From positions 1 through 22,102 of the forward strand of contig JAFDTG010000011.1 in NCBI GenBank assembly GCA_019594235.1: 22,102 nucleotides of DNA. The letters are read 5' to 3'. The stretch's first letter is position 1. Each line of letters starts with the position of its first letter. Shown here one piece after another: positions 14,774-22,102 of the stretch. A program made the translations under genes and the position numbers. The notes beneath the pieces were generated by a model. The model ran no database searches. It was not told the DNA's origin and saw nothing but the letters and a program-made list of their open reading frames with translations. This DNA comes from Candidatus Saliniplasma halalkaliphilum (lineage in GTDB: Archaea > Thermoplasmatota > Thermoplasmata > Halarchaeoplasmatales > Halarchaeoplasmataceae).

Positions 14774-14873
14774 AGAATCATGAGGCTTTCCCGAATGATT
14801 CTGACATGTGTCCAGACTATATTCAAGGGCATCATGATGGCCTTGAATGTTCGGGGAAAATTTTAATTTTCCC
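14774..14873. repeat. Cluster of three palindromes upstream of tRNA-Arg
   Basis: Three hairpin-forming sequences follow one another: AGAATCAT/ATGATTCT (14774-14802, 13-nt loop), an 8-bp-armed ATTCAAGG...CCTTGAAT around a CATCATGATG palindrome (14821-14848, one G-G mismatch on each side), and GGGAAAATT-TT-AATTTTCCC (14854-14873). No gene is seen between 14736 and 14948. A structured RNA or a decayed element is possible. Confidence 0.6.
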
Positions 14874-14948
14874 AGTAAGGCCACAAGTTCAATTTAGGAT
14901 GTCAAGTAATAAAAGGTGTTTTAGATAAGTCTTACGCAGGAAATGAGA

Positions 14949-17900
14949 TCATTTATTTAATCTATACTTAGAGTAATCCTTCTCTAATTTTTTCTCATAT
15001 TTCCTGATGTAAGGTTCTATTTTTTCCAATCGTGTTTTCGGTACCTTGAATAATATCCAAAAACCAAAGGATAAGACAGCTAAATTGGACAACAATAAAG
15101 ATGTTAAAACATAAACGTTGTAAACAAACACGGAAAAATCAACTGACACCGTATTACTATTACCGGCTTCATCCCATGCTCTAACGTCAACGGTATGTCG
15201 CCCATTTTTCAAATCAGTAAACTCATATCTTTCCAATTCATCGACTCGTATCCAATCACCATCGTTGATCCTGATTTCATAGAAATCGATACCCGATAAT
15301 TCATCCTGACCTTCCCATTCTACCAAAACATCTCTCGTGTAAAATATCGTGCCCTCGGATGGTTGTGTTACTATTATATCAGGATGAGTCAAATCCACGG
15401 AAAAAATCACATCTGCATCTCTTTTCTGACCGGTATTATCAACGACTTCTAATTCGATTACATTATTGCCTTCAGAGAGTCCCGTAAATGTGTACCCTGT
15501 CTTATTCCCAACTTCCTGCCAGTCTTCACCGTTTACTCGGACTCGATGATCACGTAGTCCTATCCCTCCCTCTGAGTTCCACTTCACAGTGACCTCATCA
15601 TGGTTGATATAAGTATTATTTAGAGGAGTTTTGATTCTTACGCTTAAAGGACGTACTGGATCTACAAGTGGATACTTATCAGTGAAACTCACGCCTTGAT
15701 AAGGTGAATCTATTACCCCATCACTACCGGTTTCGTTTTGTTTCGGACCAGAGAACCTATCTTCACCTTCATGATCACCCCAATAATTTCCTCCCTCAGG
15801 ATAGCCTTTATACCATTGGTTATCCATACCATTATCTCGAGCAGATTCGTACTCACTCTCAAAGAAGTTATTGTGGTAAACCATATTATATGCAGAATTT
15901 AAGATAAGATAAATACCTCTCCAATTCTCAGAAAATTCATTATTGATTATGTTGTTCTTATTGGACTCCACCAATAACAGTCCGTAGGTGTTGTTATGAT
16001 ATAGGTTATCTAAAATTTCGTTCCTATTAGATGTCAAGAAAGTAGTGCCATAGGTGTTGTTTATTAATAAACAATTGTTTATTTCATTATCGTTGGAATT
16101 CGTTAAATATATGGCCCATGTACTATTCCTAATAGTAGTGTTATAAATAGTATTATTATTAGAGAAACCCAGTGAGATAGCATCTCCAAGGTCACTGAAA
16201 TTAAGATTAGAAACTAGAACTCCAGAACTGTTAGATAGTATAACTTGACCTGCATCTTCTGGAATAACTCCTCCTGTTCTATTTTTCCAGTAGTAAATGG
16301 GATCACCGTCGATATTATTGCTTGTGTCGATCGTATGGGTATTCCAATGTTCTAGTTCTCTACCATCTAACATCAATCCCGCATTTTTCATGTAGTTATT
16401 TTCTAAAAAGTTTCTTTCAGAATTTATTATATAGATAGTGTAAATCCCATCGGACAACATGTTCTTTTTTATAGAATTGTCATTTGAAAAAAGGATCCTG
16501 ATACCATTGATGGTATTATTATAGACTGTGTTAGAATTCACCTCATTATGCTCTGAACGATATAAATAAACTCCTATCCTGTTTTCAGAAACTGAATTAT
16601 TTTCAATAGTATTATCGTTAGAGAAGGCCAGCGCTACTGCTAGGGGAGTTTTTTCTATGGTCAAATTAGAAACGATTACATCGTTGCTGTTTACCAATAT
16701 CAGCTGACCCGTATTTGATGGCACCTGTAGACCAGTTTCATTTTTTATAAATCGTAATGGAGACCCATTTACCAAATTCGAAGTATCGATCGAATGTGAA
16801 CGCCAATACTCCGACTTGATCCCTGATATTATCAAACCGGTTTCTTTCATAATATTTTCTTTTAAAACGCAATCCAAAGAATTAAGGAGTAAAATCCCGA
16901 TATCACAATCCATTATTTGATTACCTTGGATAATGTTTTCATCTGATATCCAGATACCTATGAAAATAGTTATATTGTACCCTTCATTTTCATTAATGTG
17001 ATTTCTTGTAGAAACGAAAAGATCGATGCCATAACTACAGTTTGAAATGTGGTTTCCACTGATCACGTTATCATGGGATATTGTGAGTAAAATTCCAATG
17101 TAAGTATCATCGATATGATTCTCACTAACGGTATTATTACCTTCACCATACAGATCTATCCCAAAGATGTTGTTTGATATTTCATTTCCGACAAAACTAC
17201 TGTTACTGGAATCCCTCACGATGATCCCGTCGATAACATCCTTGATCACATTCTCTGAAATTACGGTGTGATTAGAGTTCTCCATATACAAACCATTATT
17301 ATTTTCAGAAAGATTGTTGTTTACTATCTGATTCTTCATTGAAGAGTATAAACTTAAACCGTATGGATTCCCTAAAAGTGAATTGTTTTCGATTTCATTT
17401 AAATCTGAACCCCAGAGCGATATACCAGTTCTTCTTCCCACATTGACTGTCACTTGTTCTGAACCCTCCCAATCATCCACTGTAGCTGTGAAAGTCAATG
17501 TGATCTCGCCATGGACTTCAGGTATCCACGAACCAGTGTAATACCCATCATCAACAGCTTGATCCAAGCCAATACCATGGTCTTCAAGATAGATCATATC
17601 CTCTCCGGTACTAAATTCAACACTGACATTTGCTCCGAGTATGGGATTCACACCATCTGTAAGAGATACCATTACCGTCGATTCGGTTAACACTTCTCTA
17701 ACAGCTCCATGACCAGGCCTATGGACCCAAAAATGTATATCATCTGGATCAGCATCTACATTTAACGCACGTGATGCATTTATCCGTCCGGCGGTCAAAC
17801 TTTTATTTTCTAATTCGTCGAATCGATCAGAAGTGGAAAGTATGATATTTTTAAGGTTGATATGGGTATAAGATTCATCTTCAGACGCCAAAAGAGCCGC

Positions 17901-19694
17901 CAGTCCAGAAACATGTGGCGCTGCCATAGAAGTCCCGGATGCATACCTGTAGCTGTCGTCGATGTCGGTGCTGTTTATATCTCTTCCAGGAGCACCTACG
18001 TGAACACTGTTCGGCCCATAATTTGAGAAGCTGGTCCTATTATTTCCTCTACCCGTTGCCCCAACAGATATGAGATTCGTGTGCTCAAAACTAGCTGGAT
18101 AAAACGGTCTCTCTTCTATATTCCGGTTATTGTTCCCAGCAGCAGCGATAAAAAGTATATCCTCGTCCCTGTGCTCAGCTATCGCATCTGATAGTAGTTT
18201 ACTTCTACCTGCACCGCCCCAACTGTTGCTTGTTGCAACGACGTTTACACCTTCTTTCTTCCGTTCTAAAACATATTCCAAAGAAGCTACAGCATCGGAG
18301 ATAGAGCCCCTGCCGCTTTCATCTATAAATTTTAAACTCATCAAACTGACGTTCCAGTTCACACCTACTACACCGACACCGTTGTTACCGACTGCACCTA
18401 TCGTTCCTGCTACATGCGTGCCATGGTTGTGATCATCCATAGGGAAATGTGAATCATTTACGAAATTATAACCATGATATCCGTTTTCATCCTCCCACAT
18501 ATTATCAGAAAGATCTTCATGATTGTAATCTATTCCAGTATCTAGGACGGCTACGACGACATCCCGTCTTCCATTATTCACATCCCAAGCACCATGGACG
18601 TCGATATTCTTCATACCCCATAACGAAGGGAACCCAGGATCATTCGGCTCTTCAAGAAGTTCCACATGATAATTTGGTTCAGCGTAATATACACCAGGCA
18701 TGTTAGATAATATTCTGATAGCCGTGTCTACACCCATATCATCACTGACTTCCAAAACTCCTGCATTAAGGAAAGTAAAAACCCTACCAGGTGATGCGTC
18801 GATATCCCCTGCTATTCTATTCAATTCTCCCTGGAGGTATCGCCTATTTAATGAATCAAAAGGTTCATCGAATTTCACTAAAACACTATTTTGCTCGTGA
18901 TCAGTATCTTGATTTTCGTCCAGATCTTTTTCATCTCGTATCGTATTGTAGTTTATCGAATTGTCATCACTTTCTAAAAGAAATATACCGGGACCTGTAT
19001 TTGCAAAGAGTGTATTATTTGCGACAGTATTGTTACTTGACTTCTGTATATATATGGCGTATCTATTACTAGATATTATATTATCTTTTAAGAGAGCGTT
19101 CGACGTGTTGTAAAGATAAATACCACTATCTCTGAAATAAAGACGACCATTCCCCTCTGCGTTGAATATATAACAGTCGTTTATAACAAAATTACTAGTG
19201 ACGTTTCCCACATATATCCCATACCCAGTGTTATTCCCGTCTATTTCATATCCTTCGATCCGATAGGGAGCTTCTTCACTACCATCTCCTGACCAACCTT
19301 CCCTTTCAGCAATTTCAGCAAACTCATCATCGGAATTGACTCGGATGGGGTCGTGACTAAGATACTCACCTTCATATGCGATAGAATTTAGTGAAAAAAT
19401 ATCGTCTTCGTTGGAAGATCTGCTCCAATCTATAGATTTTTCACGAGATACATAAGGAATACGTGAGGCATGAGTTATCCTATTTTCACTGTGGTCCGTA
19501 GAATGTTGGTTATGATCCATTTCAGTTGGATCAGCTTCTTTCTGCTTTATATCTACGGGTTCAGAGGAGTCACTTTTCTCCTCGGACCTAGTATCAACTT
19601 CATCAAAACCTGAAGATATATTAAAAGGTAAAGCTACAACACTGATAAGAAGTAGAAATATCACAGCTAACGATTTTAATTCATCCCCGGTCAT
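14949..19694 (-). CDS. Cell-surface subtilase inserted in a NosD-type beta-helix protein
   Basis: A 1581-residue surface protein. A signal peptide (about 1-29) is followed by a low-complexity acidic stretch to about 100, then beta-helix repeats (about 140-255). A fervidolysin-like propeptide (about 267-345) and a full S8 subtilase (about 365-645) come next, with Asp385 (VLDTG), His424 (NHGTHVAG), oxyanion Asn521 (AAAGN) and Ser589 (GTSMAAP). A beta-sandwich domain (655-755) follows, then about 580 residues of NosD-type parallel beta-helix repeats (about 760-1340), two Ig-like domains (1350-1430 and 1436-1520), one membrane helix (about 1524-1549) and a basic cytosolic tail. All four catalytic residues are present, so an active anchored protease is expected, supplying peptides to the peptidases in region 1. 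NxS/T sites are abundant. No ribosome binding site precedes ATG 19694. Confidence 0.93.
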   Translation of the reverse strand: MTGDELKSLAVIFLLLISVVALPFNISSGFDEVDTRSEEKSDSSEPVDIKQKEADPTEMDHNQHSTDHSENRITHASRIPYVSREKSIDWSRSSNEDDIFSLNSIAYEGEYLSHDPIRVNSDDEFAEIAEREGWSGDGSEEAPYRIEGYEIDGNNTGYGIYVGNVTSNFVINDCYIFNAEGNGRLYFRDSGIYLYNTSNALLKDNIISSNRYAIYIQKSSNNTVANNTLFANTGPGIFLLESDDNSINYNTIRDEKDLDENQDTDHEQNSVLVKFDEPFDSLNRRYLQGELNRIAGDIDASPGRVFTFLNAGVLEVSDDMGVDTAIRILSNMPGVYYAEPNYHVELLEEPNDPGFPSLWGMKNIDVHGAWDVNNGRRDVVVAVLDTGIDYNHEDLSDNMWEDENGYHGYNFVNDSHFPMDDHNHGTHVAGTIGAVGNNGVGVVGVNWNVSLMSLKFIDESGRGSISDAVASLEYVLERKKEGVNVVATSNSWGGAGRSKLLSDAIAEHRDEDILFIAAAGNNNRNIEERPFYPASFEHTNLISVGATGRGNNRTSFSNYGPNSVHVGAPGRDINSTDIDDSYRYASGTSMAAPHVSGLAALLASEDESYTHINLKNIILSTSDRFDELENKSLTAGRINASRALNVDADPDDIHFWVHRPGHGAVREVLTESTVMVSLTDGVNPILGANVSVEFSTGEDMIYLEDHGIGLDQAVDDGYYTGSWIPEVHGEITLTFTATVDDWEGSEQVTVNVGRRTGISLWGSDLNEIENNSLLGNPYGLSLYSSMKNQIVNNNLSENNNGLYMENSNHTVISENVIKDVIDGIIVRDSSNSSFVGNEISNNIFGIDLYGEGNNTVSENHIDDTYIGILLTISHDNVISGNHISNCSYGIDLFVSTRNHINENEGYNITIFIGIWISDENIIQGNQIMDCDIGILLLNSLDCVLKENIMKETGLIISGIKSEYWRSHSIDTSNLVNGSPLRFIKNETGLQVPSNTGQLILVNSNDVIVSNLTIEKTPLAVALAFSNDNTIENNSVSENRIGVYLYRSEHNEVNSNTVYNNTINGIRILFSNDNSIKKNMLSDGIYTIYIINSERNFLENNYMKNAGLMLDGRELEHWNTHTIDTSNNIDGDPIYYWKNRTGGVIPEDAGQVILSNSSGVLVSNLNFSDLGDAISLGFSNNNTIYNTTIRNSTWAIYLTNSNDNEINNCLLINNTYGTTFLTSNRNEILDNLYHNNTYGLLLVESNKNNIINNEFSENWRGIYLILNSAYNMVYHNNFFESEYESARDNGMDNQWYKGYPEGGNYWGDHEGEDRFSGPKQNETGSDGVIDSPYQGVSFTDKYPLVDPVRPLSVRIKTPLNNTYINHDEVTVKWNSEGGIGLRDHRVRVNGEDWQEVGNKTGYTFTGLSEGNNVIELEVVDNTGQKRDADVIFSVDLTHPDIIVTQPSEGTIFYTRDVLVEWEGQDELSGIDFYEIRINDGDWIRVDELERYEFTDLKNGRHTVDVRAWDEAGNSNTVSVDFSVFVYNVYVLTSLLLSNLAVLSFGFWILFKVPKTRLEKIEPYIRKYEKKLEKDYSKYRLNK

Positions 19695-19769
19695 ACTTTT
19701 GCGTTACTTTAACCCACACCATACTTATTATTACTTTTTGGTTGATCGATTTTATAAAACATTGTTAAG

Positions 19770-19843
19770 TGGGCCCGGCCGGATTTGAACCGACGACCAT
19801 CTGGTTATGAGCCAGACGCTCCGCCAAACTAAGCTACGGGCCC
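19770..19843 (-). tRNA. tRNA-Met (anticodon CAU), elongator type or Ile2
   Basis: A 74-nt cloverleaf: acceptor GGGCCCG/CGGGCCC with discriminator A, anticodon stem TCTGG/CCAGA around loop CTCATAA, and T arm GTCGG-TTCAAAT-CCGGC. The anticodon stem lacks the three G-C pairs of initiators, so it is not tRNA-iMet. An isoleucine tRNA with modified C34 cannot be excluded from sequence. Confidence 0.93.
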
Positions 19844-19892
19844 TTGGATTGATTCATAATATTACTTGTTATTTAAAGATTGATGTATGGTA

Positions 19893-19985
19893 TGGGCCGA
19901 GGCGGAATTGAACCGCCGATCTTCGCCTATCCTACCGTATTCAACGGTTGTAAGGGCGACGTCATGACCCCTAGACCACCGGCCC
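19893..19985 (-). tRNA. tRNA-Val (anticodon UAC) with a 20-nt intron
   Basis: A 93-nt gene: acceptor GGGCCGG/TCGGCCC, discriminator A, D stem GTC/GAC, anticodon stem TCGCC/GGCGA, T arm GGCGG-TTCAATT-CCGCC. The 20-nt intron (19929-19948) lies at the canonical 37/38 site. Its flanks form a clean bulge-helix-bulge: CTTA pairs with TAGG, three-base bulges CAA and ATA carry the cuts, and CCGT/ACGG closes the inner helix. Splicing gives loop CTTACAA. Confidence 0.95.
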
Positions 19986-20068
19986 AGTACGTATCTACTT
20001 AGTAAGTTCGGATGAATTAGATTGGGCTTGAATATTTAATCCTTTTGACTACAGACCTCCAAAAGACT

Positions 20069-20083
20069 AATAACGATGTTATT
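20069..20083 (+). promoter_or_regulatory. Inverted repeat next to the flavodiiron gene TATA box
   Basis: AATAAC-GAT-GTTATT gives perfect 6-bp arms, ending 7 bp before the TATA box AATATATAA (20091-20099). A site beside the TFB-binding position is a common place for archaeal regulators, here perhaps one that responds to oxygen. Inference from position only. Confidence 0.4.
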
Positions 20084-20120
20084 GATTTGTAATATATAAG
20101 TTGTAATCGGAGGAATAGTT

Positions 20121-21311
20121 ATGGCTGTTAAAAAAATAAAAGAAAACATATACGAGGTGGGGGCACCCCATTATGATCGAGAACTTTTCGACGAACTTAT
20201 ACCTCTTCCAGATGGGACGACCTACAATGCGTATCTAGTAAAATCTGGTGATAAAACGATCCTACTAGATTCTGTAGACCCTGTAAAAGAAGAAAAATTG
20301 ATGAAGAATCTAGAATCACTAGGTGTTGAAACTATAGATTTTGTAATATCTCATCATGCCGAGCAGGACCACTCTGGATCAATACCCGCAGTACTAGAAA
20401 AGTACCCAGAAGCGATAGTTTTAACCAACAAAAAGTGTAAGGGGATGCTCATAGATCACCTTGAAGTTCCAGAGGATAAATTCCAGGTGGTCGAAGACGG
20501 AGAAGAGATTACCATAGGTGATAAAACATTTAAATTCATGGACATGCCGTGGGTCCACTGGCCTGAAACTTTGGTCACATATTTAAAAGAGGATAAAATA
20601 CTGTTCTCATGCGATTTCTTTGGTTCTCACCTAGCGGTTAGTAACCTTTTTGTAGAAGATAAGAAGAAAGCATATCTTTCCGCCAAGAGATATTATGCCG
20701 AGATCATGATGCCTTTCAGAACGCCTATCAAAGGGCATCTAGAAAGACTAGATGAAATAGAAATAGATATAATAGCTACCAGTCACGGACCGATCTACGA
20801 CGAACCGGAATTCATCCTCGACGCGTACAAGGAATGGGTTTCTGATACAGCAAAGCCTCAAGTTGTCGTACCATACGTTTCGATGCACGGAAGTACCGGC
20901 AAGATGGTTGATCATTTTGTAGATTACCTGACAGAACAAGACTTTAAGGTAATGCCTTTCAACCTCACCACTACGGATCTCGGAGAGTTGGCCATGGCAC
21001 TGGTGGATGCATCGACTGTTGTGATCGGAACTCCCACAGTCCTAGCGGGTCCTCATCCAAAAGCGGTTTACGCTGCATACCTAGCAAATGCACTGAGGCC
21101 CAAAATGAAATTCGCATCTATAATAGGGTCCTACGGATGGGGGGGTAGGATGCCGGAAACCATAAAGGACCTTTTGAAAAGTTTTAACGGAGAATTTATG
21201 GAACCTGTGATCGCTAGAGGACACCCTTCAGAAGAAGATTTCAAGGGTCTAGAAGAGCTTGCTGAAAAGATAATCAAGATGAACGATGGACCGGAGGAAG
21301 TAGAAGGATAA
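20121..21311 (+). CDS. fprA: Flavodiiron protein (A-type flavoprotein, FprA family)
   Basis: A 396-residue soluble enzyme that reduces oxygen to water (or NO to N2O) and so protects anaerobes; electrons may come from F420H2 or rubredoxin. The N-terminal metallo-beta-lactamase-like domain holds the diiron ligands His79-x-Glu81-x-Asp83-His84, His146, Asp165 and His222, all present. The flavodoxin-like domain begins about 246 with the FMN phosphate loop SMHGST at 254-259 and includes the later SYGWGG segment. There is no extra rubredoxin domain. A strong GGAGG (20108-20112) sits 8 nt before the ATG, and the TATA box lies at 20091-20099. The ferritin-like gene 54 bp downstream fits a stress-defence pair. 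O2 versus NO preference cannot be decided here. Confidence 0.95.
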   Translation: MAVKKIKENIYEVGAPHYDRELFDELIPLPDGTTYNAYLVKSGDKTILLDSVDPVKEEKLMKNLESLGVETIDFVISHHAEQDHSGSIPAVLEKYPEAIVLTNKKCKGMLIDHLEVPEDKFQVVEDGEEITIGDKTFKFMDMPWVHWPETLVTYLKEDKILFSCDFFGSHLAVSNLFVEDKKKAYLSAKRYYAEIMMPFRTPIKGHLERLDEIEIDIIATSHGPIYDEPEFILDAYKEWVSDTAKPQVVVPYVSMHGSTGKMVDHFVDYLTEQDFKVMPFNLTTTDLGELAMALVDASTVVIGTPTVLAGPHPKAVYAAYLANALRPKMKFASIIGSYGWGGRMPETIKDLLKSFNGEFMEPVIARGHPSEEDFKGLEELAEKIIKMNDGPEEVEG

Positions 21312-21365
21312 GTTCTTTTCCAAAGATTTTATGTATATCACATATAATATCAATATGGTGATAAT

Positions 21366-21653
21366 ATGTTCGCGAAAGAACCTATAGATTTGAAGAAGCT
21401 AAAGAAAGAAAATTCTGATAAGGAGATATTGAGGTTCGCTCTAGCTGCAGAACTAGATGCGATAAACTTCTATGAACAGATGGCAGATTATACGGATAAC
21501 AAACATCTGAAACAAGTTCTTTTAGATGTGGCAAAGGAAGAAAAAGAACACGTTGGCGAGTTCCAGACTCTTCTGTTGAGATTGGATAAACAACAAGTTG
21601 AGATGATGGAAGAGGGCGAAGAAGAAGTAAAGGAACTCTTGGGAGAAGACTGA
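21366..21653 (+). CDS. Two-helix ferritin-like protein, EncFtn / encapsulin-cargo type
   Basis: A 95-residue protein, half the size of a rubrerythrin or ferritin. It has two helices with iron ligands Glu29 (AAELDAINFYEQM), Glu59 and His62 (EEKEHVGEF). The Glu-to-Glu distance of 30 and Glu-to-His of 3 match encapsulated ferritin (Glu32, Glu62, His65, as I recall), and the sequence resembles the ferritin-like domain fused to the Pyrococcus furiosus encapsulin. Such proteins form ring decamers that oxidise Fe(II), normally inside an encapsulin shell. No shell gene follows here, and the acidic C-terminus shows no obvious cargo-loading peptide, so it may be free or use a shell elsewhere. GGTGAT is only 3 nt before the ATG. 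It lies behind the flavodiiron gene with its own TATA-like sequence. Confidence 0.85.
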   Translation: MFAKEPIDLKKLKKENSDKEILRFALAAELDAINFYEQMADYTDNKHLKQVLLDVAKEEKEHVGEFQTLLLRLDKQQVEMMEEGEEEVKELLGED

Positions 21654-21668
21654 AAAACCCTTTCCTAT
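21652..21668. terminator. Shared pyrimidine-rich 3' motif, possible terminator
   Basis: The 16-bp sequence AAAAACCCTTTCCTAT directly after the ferritin-like gene also occurs exactly at 14161-14176, just after the FKBP gene, and a variant (AAAATACCCCTTTCTCTAT) follows eL15 at 11522-11540. Archaeal terminators are pyrimidine-rich, so a 3'-end signal is plausible; at two of the sites it overlaps the next promoter. Confidence 0.35.
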
Positions 21669-22102
21669 TCTTTTAATATCTCCATCAAGCTCTTCGCATT
21701 CTCAAACATCTCGAAGTTGTTGAACATACAGTATACCGTTTCAAATTCTCTATCTAAGCCTTTCAACCTTCCAGCAAGCTTCATGAGTTCGTGTTTTGAA
21801 TAATTGTAATCGTAATCATATAAATTTTCATTGAGGCCGTGTAATCTCACATAGGCGATATGATTTTTTGAAAGCGGTCTTTTCCTCATTATATCGACTA
21901 TATGTACCAGATCAAATTCGCTACATATCTTTCTGAGTTCTTTCTCCTTCTCAGTCCAGTCACCTCTTGGTTCCCATGCGATATCGAGTTCTCCTCTATC
22001 GATCTCCTGAAAAAACTCGCACATATTTTCTTTGTTCTCTTCAGTGCACTCAAAGCTCGGAGGAGTTTGTAAAACTACTACTTTTGCATCTAATGCTTCA
22101 GC
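21665..22102 (-). CDS. DUF72 family protein (5' end beyond the window)
   Basis: The C-terminal 145 codons of a DUF72 (YecE-like) TIM-barrel protein; the frame stays open through the right edge, so the start is not visible. Family marks are VVVLQTPPSF near the edge, NxENMCEFF, the acidic WEPRG(D)W segment that corresponds to the AVEFRHxSW site of the family, LVHIVDIMR, AYVRLHG, and a closing VYCMFNNFxMFENA. The biochemical role is not established; a sugar-phosphate or nucleic-acid function has been suggested for the fold but not proven. It converges with the ferritin-like gene, 11 nt between stops. An internal ATG at 22022-22024 is not the start. Confidence 0.88.
   Translation of the reverse strand, partial: AEALDAKVVVLQTPPSFECTEENKENMCEFFQEIDRGELDIAWEPRGDWTEKEKELRKICSEFDLVHIVDIMRKRPLSKNHIAYVRLHGLNENLYDYDYNYSKHELMKLAGRLKGLDREFETVYCMFNNFEMFENAKSLMEILKE

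Noticed and set aside
14298..14866. Open frames of 62-88 codons around the tRNA-Arg gene
   Set aside because: They run through repeats, the tRNA and palindromes on both strands, with no promoter or conserved motif.
18130..19072. Open frames on the plus strand opposite the subtilase gene
   Set aside because: They lie wholly inside the strongly conserved minus-strand protein and show no family features; low stop density in the antisense frame explains them.
14949..19694. NosD copper-maturation protein
   Set aside because: Only the repeat type is shared; there is no nos gene context and the protein carries a subtilase and surface-anchor domains.
19893..19985. Extra length of this tRNA as a long variable arm (Leu/Ser type)
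   Set aside because: The added bases are in the anticodon loop and form a bulge-helix-bulge; the variable loop is five bases.

Overview
This window comes from an archaeon. The evidence is ribosomal protein eL15 (L15e), a NOG1-type ribosome-assembly GTPase, a long-type archaeal FKBP, a tRNA-Val whose 20-nt intron sits in a clean bulge-helix-bulge, TATA-type promoters, and a mix of leaderless genes and genes with AGGTG-type ribosome binding sites. The DNA is AT-rich. The gene content points to an anaerobic, peptide-degrading heterotroph: peptidases, a glycyl radical enzyme that tolerates no oxygen, and a flavodiiron protein for oxygen removal. A lineage in Thermoplasmatota would fit, especially given the giant subtilase/beta-helix surface protein, but this is inference from style and not from a marker tree.

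Region 1 (1-10761) is a peptide and amino-acid catabolism block. It starts with the 3' part of a PepD-type dipeptidase that overlaps a divergent SHMT-family PLP enzyme. A minus-strand Asp/Glu/hydantoin-type racemase follows. Then come two paralogous 347-residue proteins usually annotated as M29 aminopeptidases, which flank a minus-strand pair: a glycyl radical enzyme and its activase. Nine active-site positions of the glycyl radical enzyme, plus the glycyl radical glycine, match those I recall for bacterial trans-4-hydroxy-L-proline dehydratase (HypD), so I call it an archaeal HypD. The second paralog lies in an apparent operon with a four-helix membrane protein and an EamA-type transporter. 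Palindromic elements lie between the divergent promoters.

Region 2 (10762-14381) is housekeeping: eL15 behind a structured leader, a small membrane protein resembling an archaeal prepilin peptidase, a NOG1 GTPase with a 98-residue PH/CheF-like protein downstream, a long FKBP, and a previously unlisted 59-residue two-helix membrane protein.

Region 3 (14382-14948) is a 567-bp non-coding stretch centred on tRNA-Arg(CCU). It holds a tandem duplication that copies the tRNA 3' end, several near-perfect palindromes, and tRNA-like fragments upstream. It looks like an integration or rearrangement scar.

Region 4 (14949-22102) holds a 1581-residue cell-surface protein in which a complete subtilase is inserted into a NosD-type parallel beta-helix, then tRNA-Met and intron-bearing tRNA-Val, a flavodiiron protein, a two-helix ferritin-like protein of the encapsulin-cargo (EncFtn) type, and the 3' part of a DUF72 protein cut by the window edge. 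The best candidates for something new are the archaeal hydroxyproline-dehydratase locus with its NicX-like paralogs, the protease-in-beta-helix protein, and the tRNA-Arg scar.
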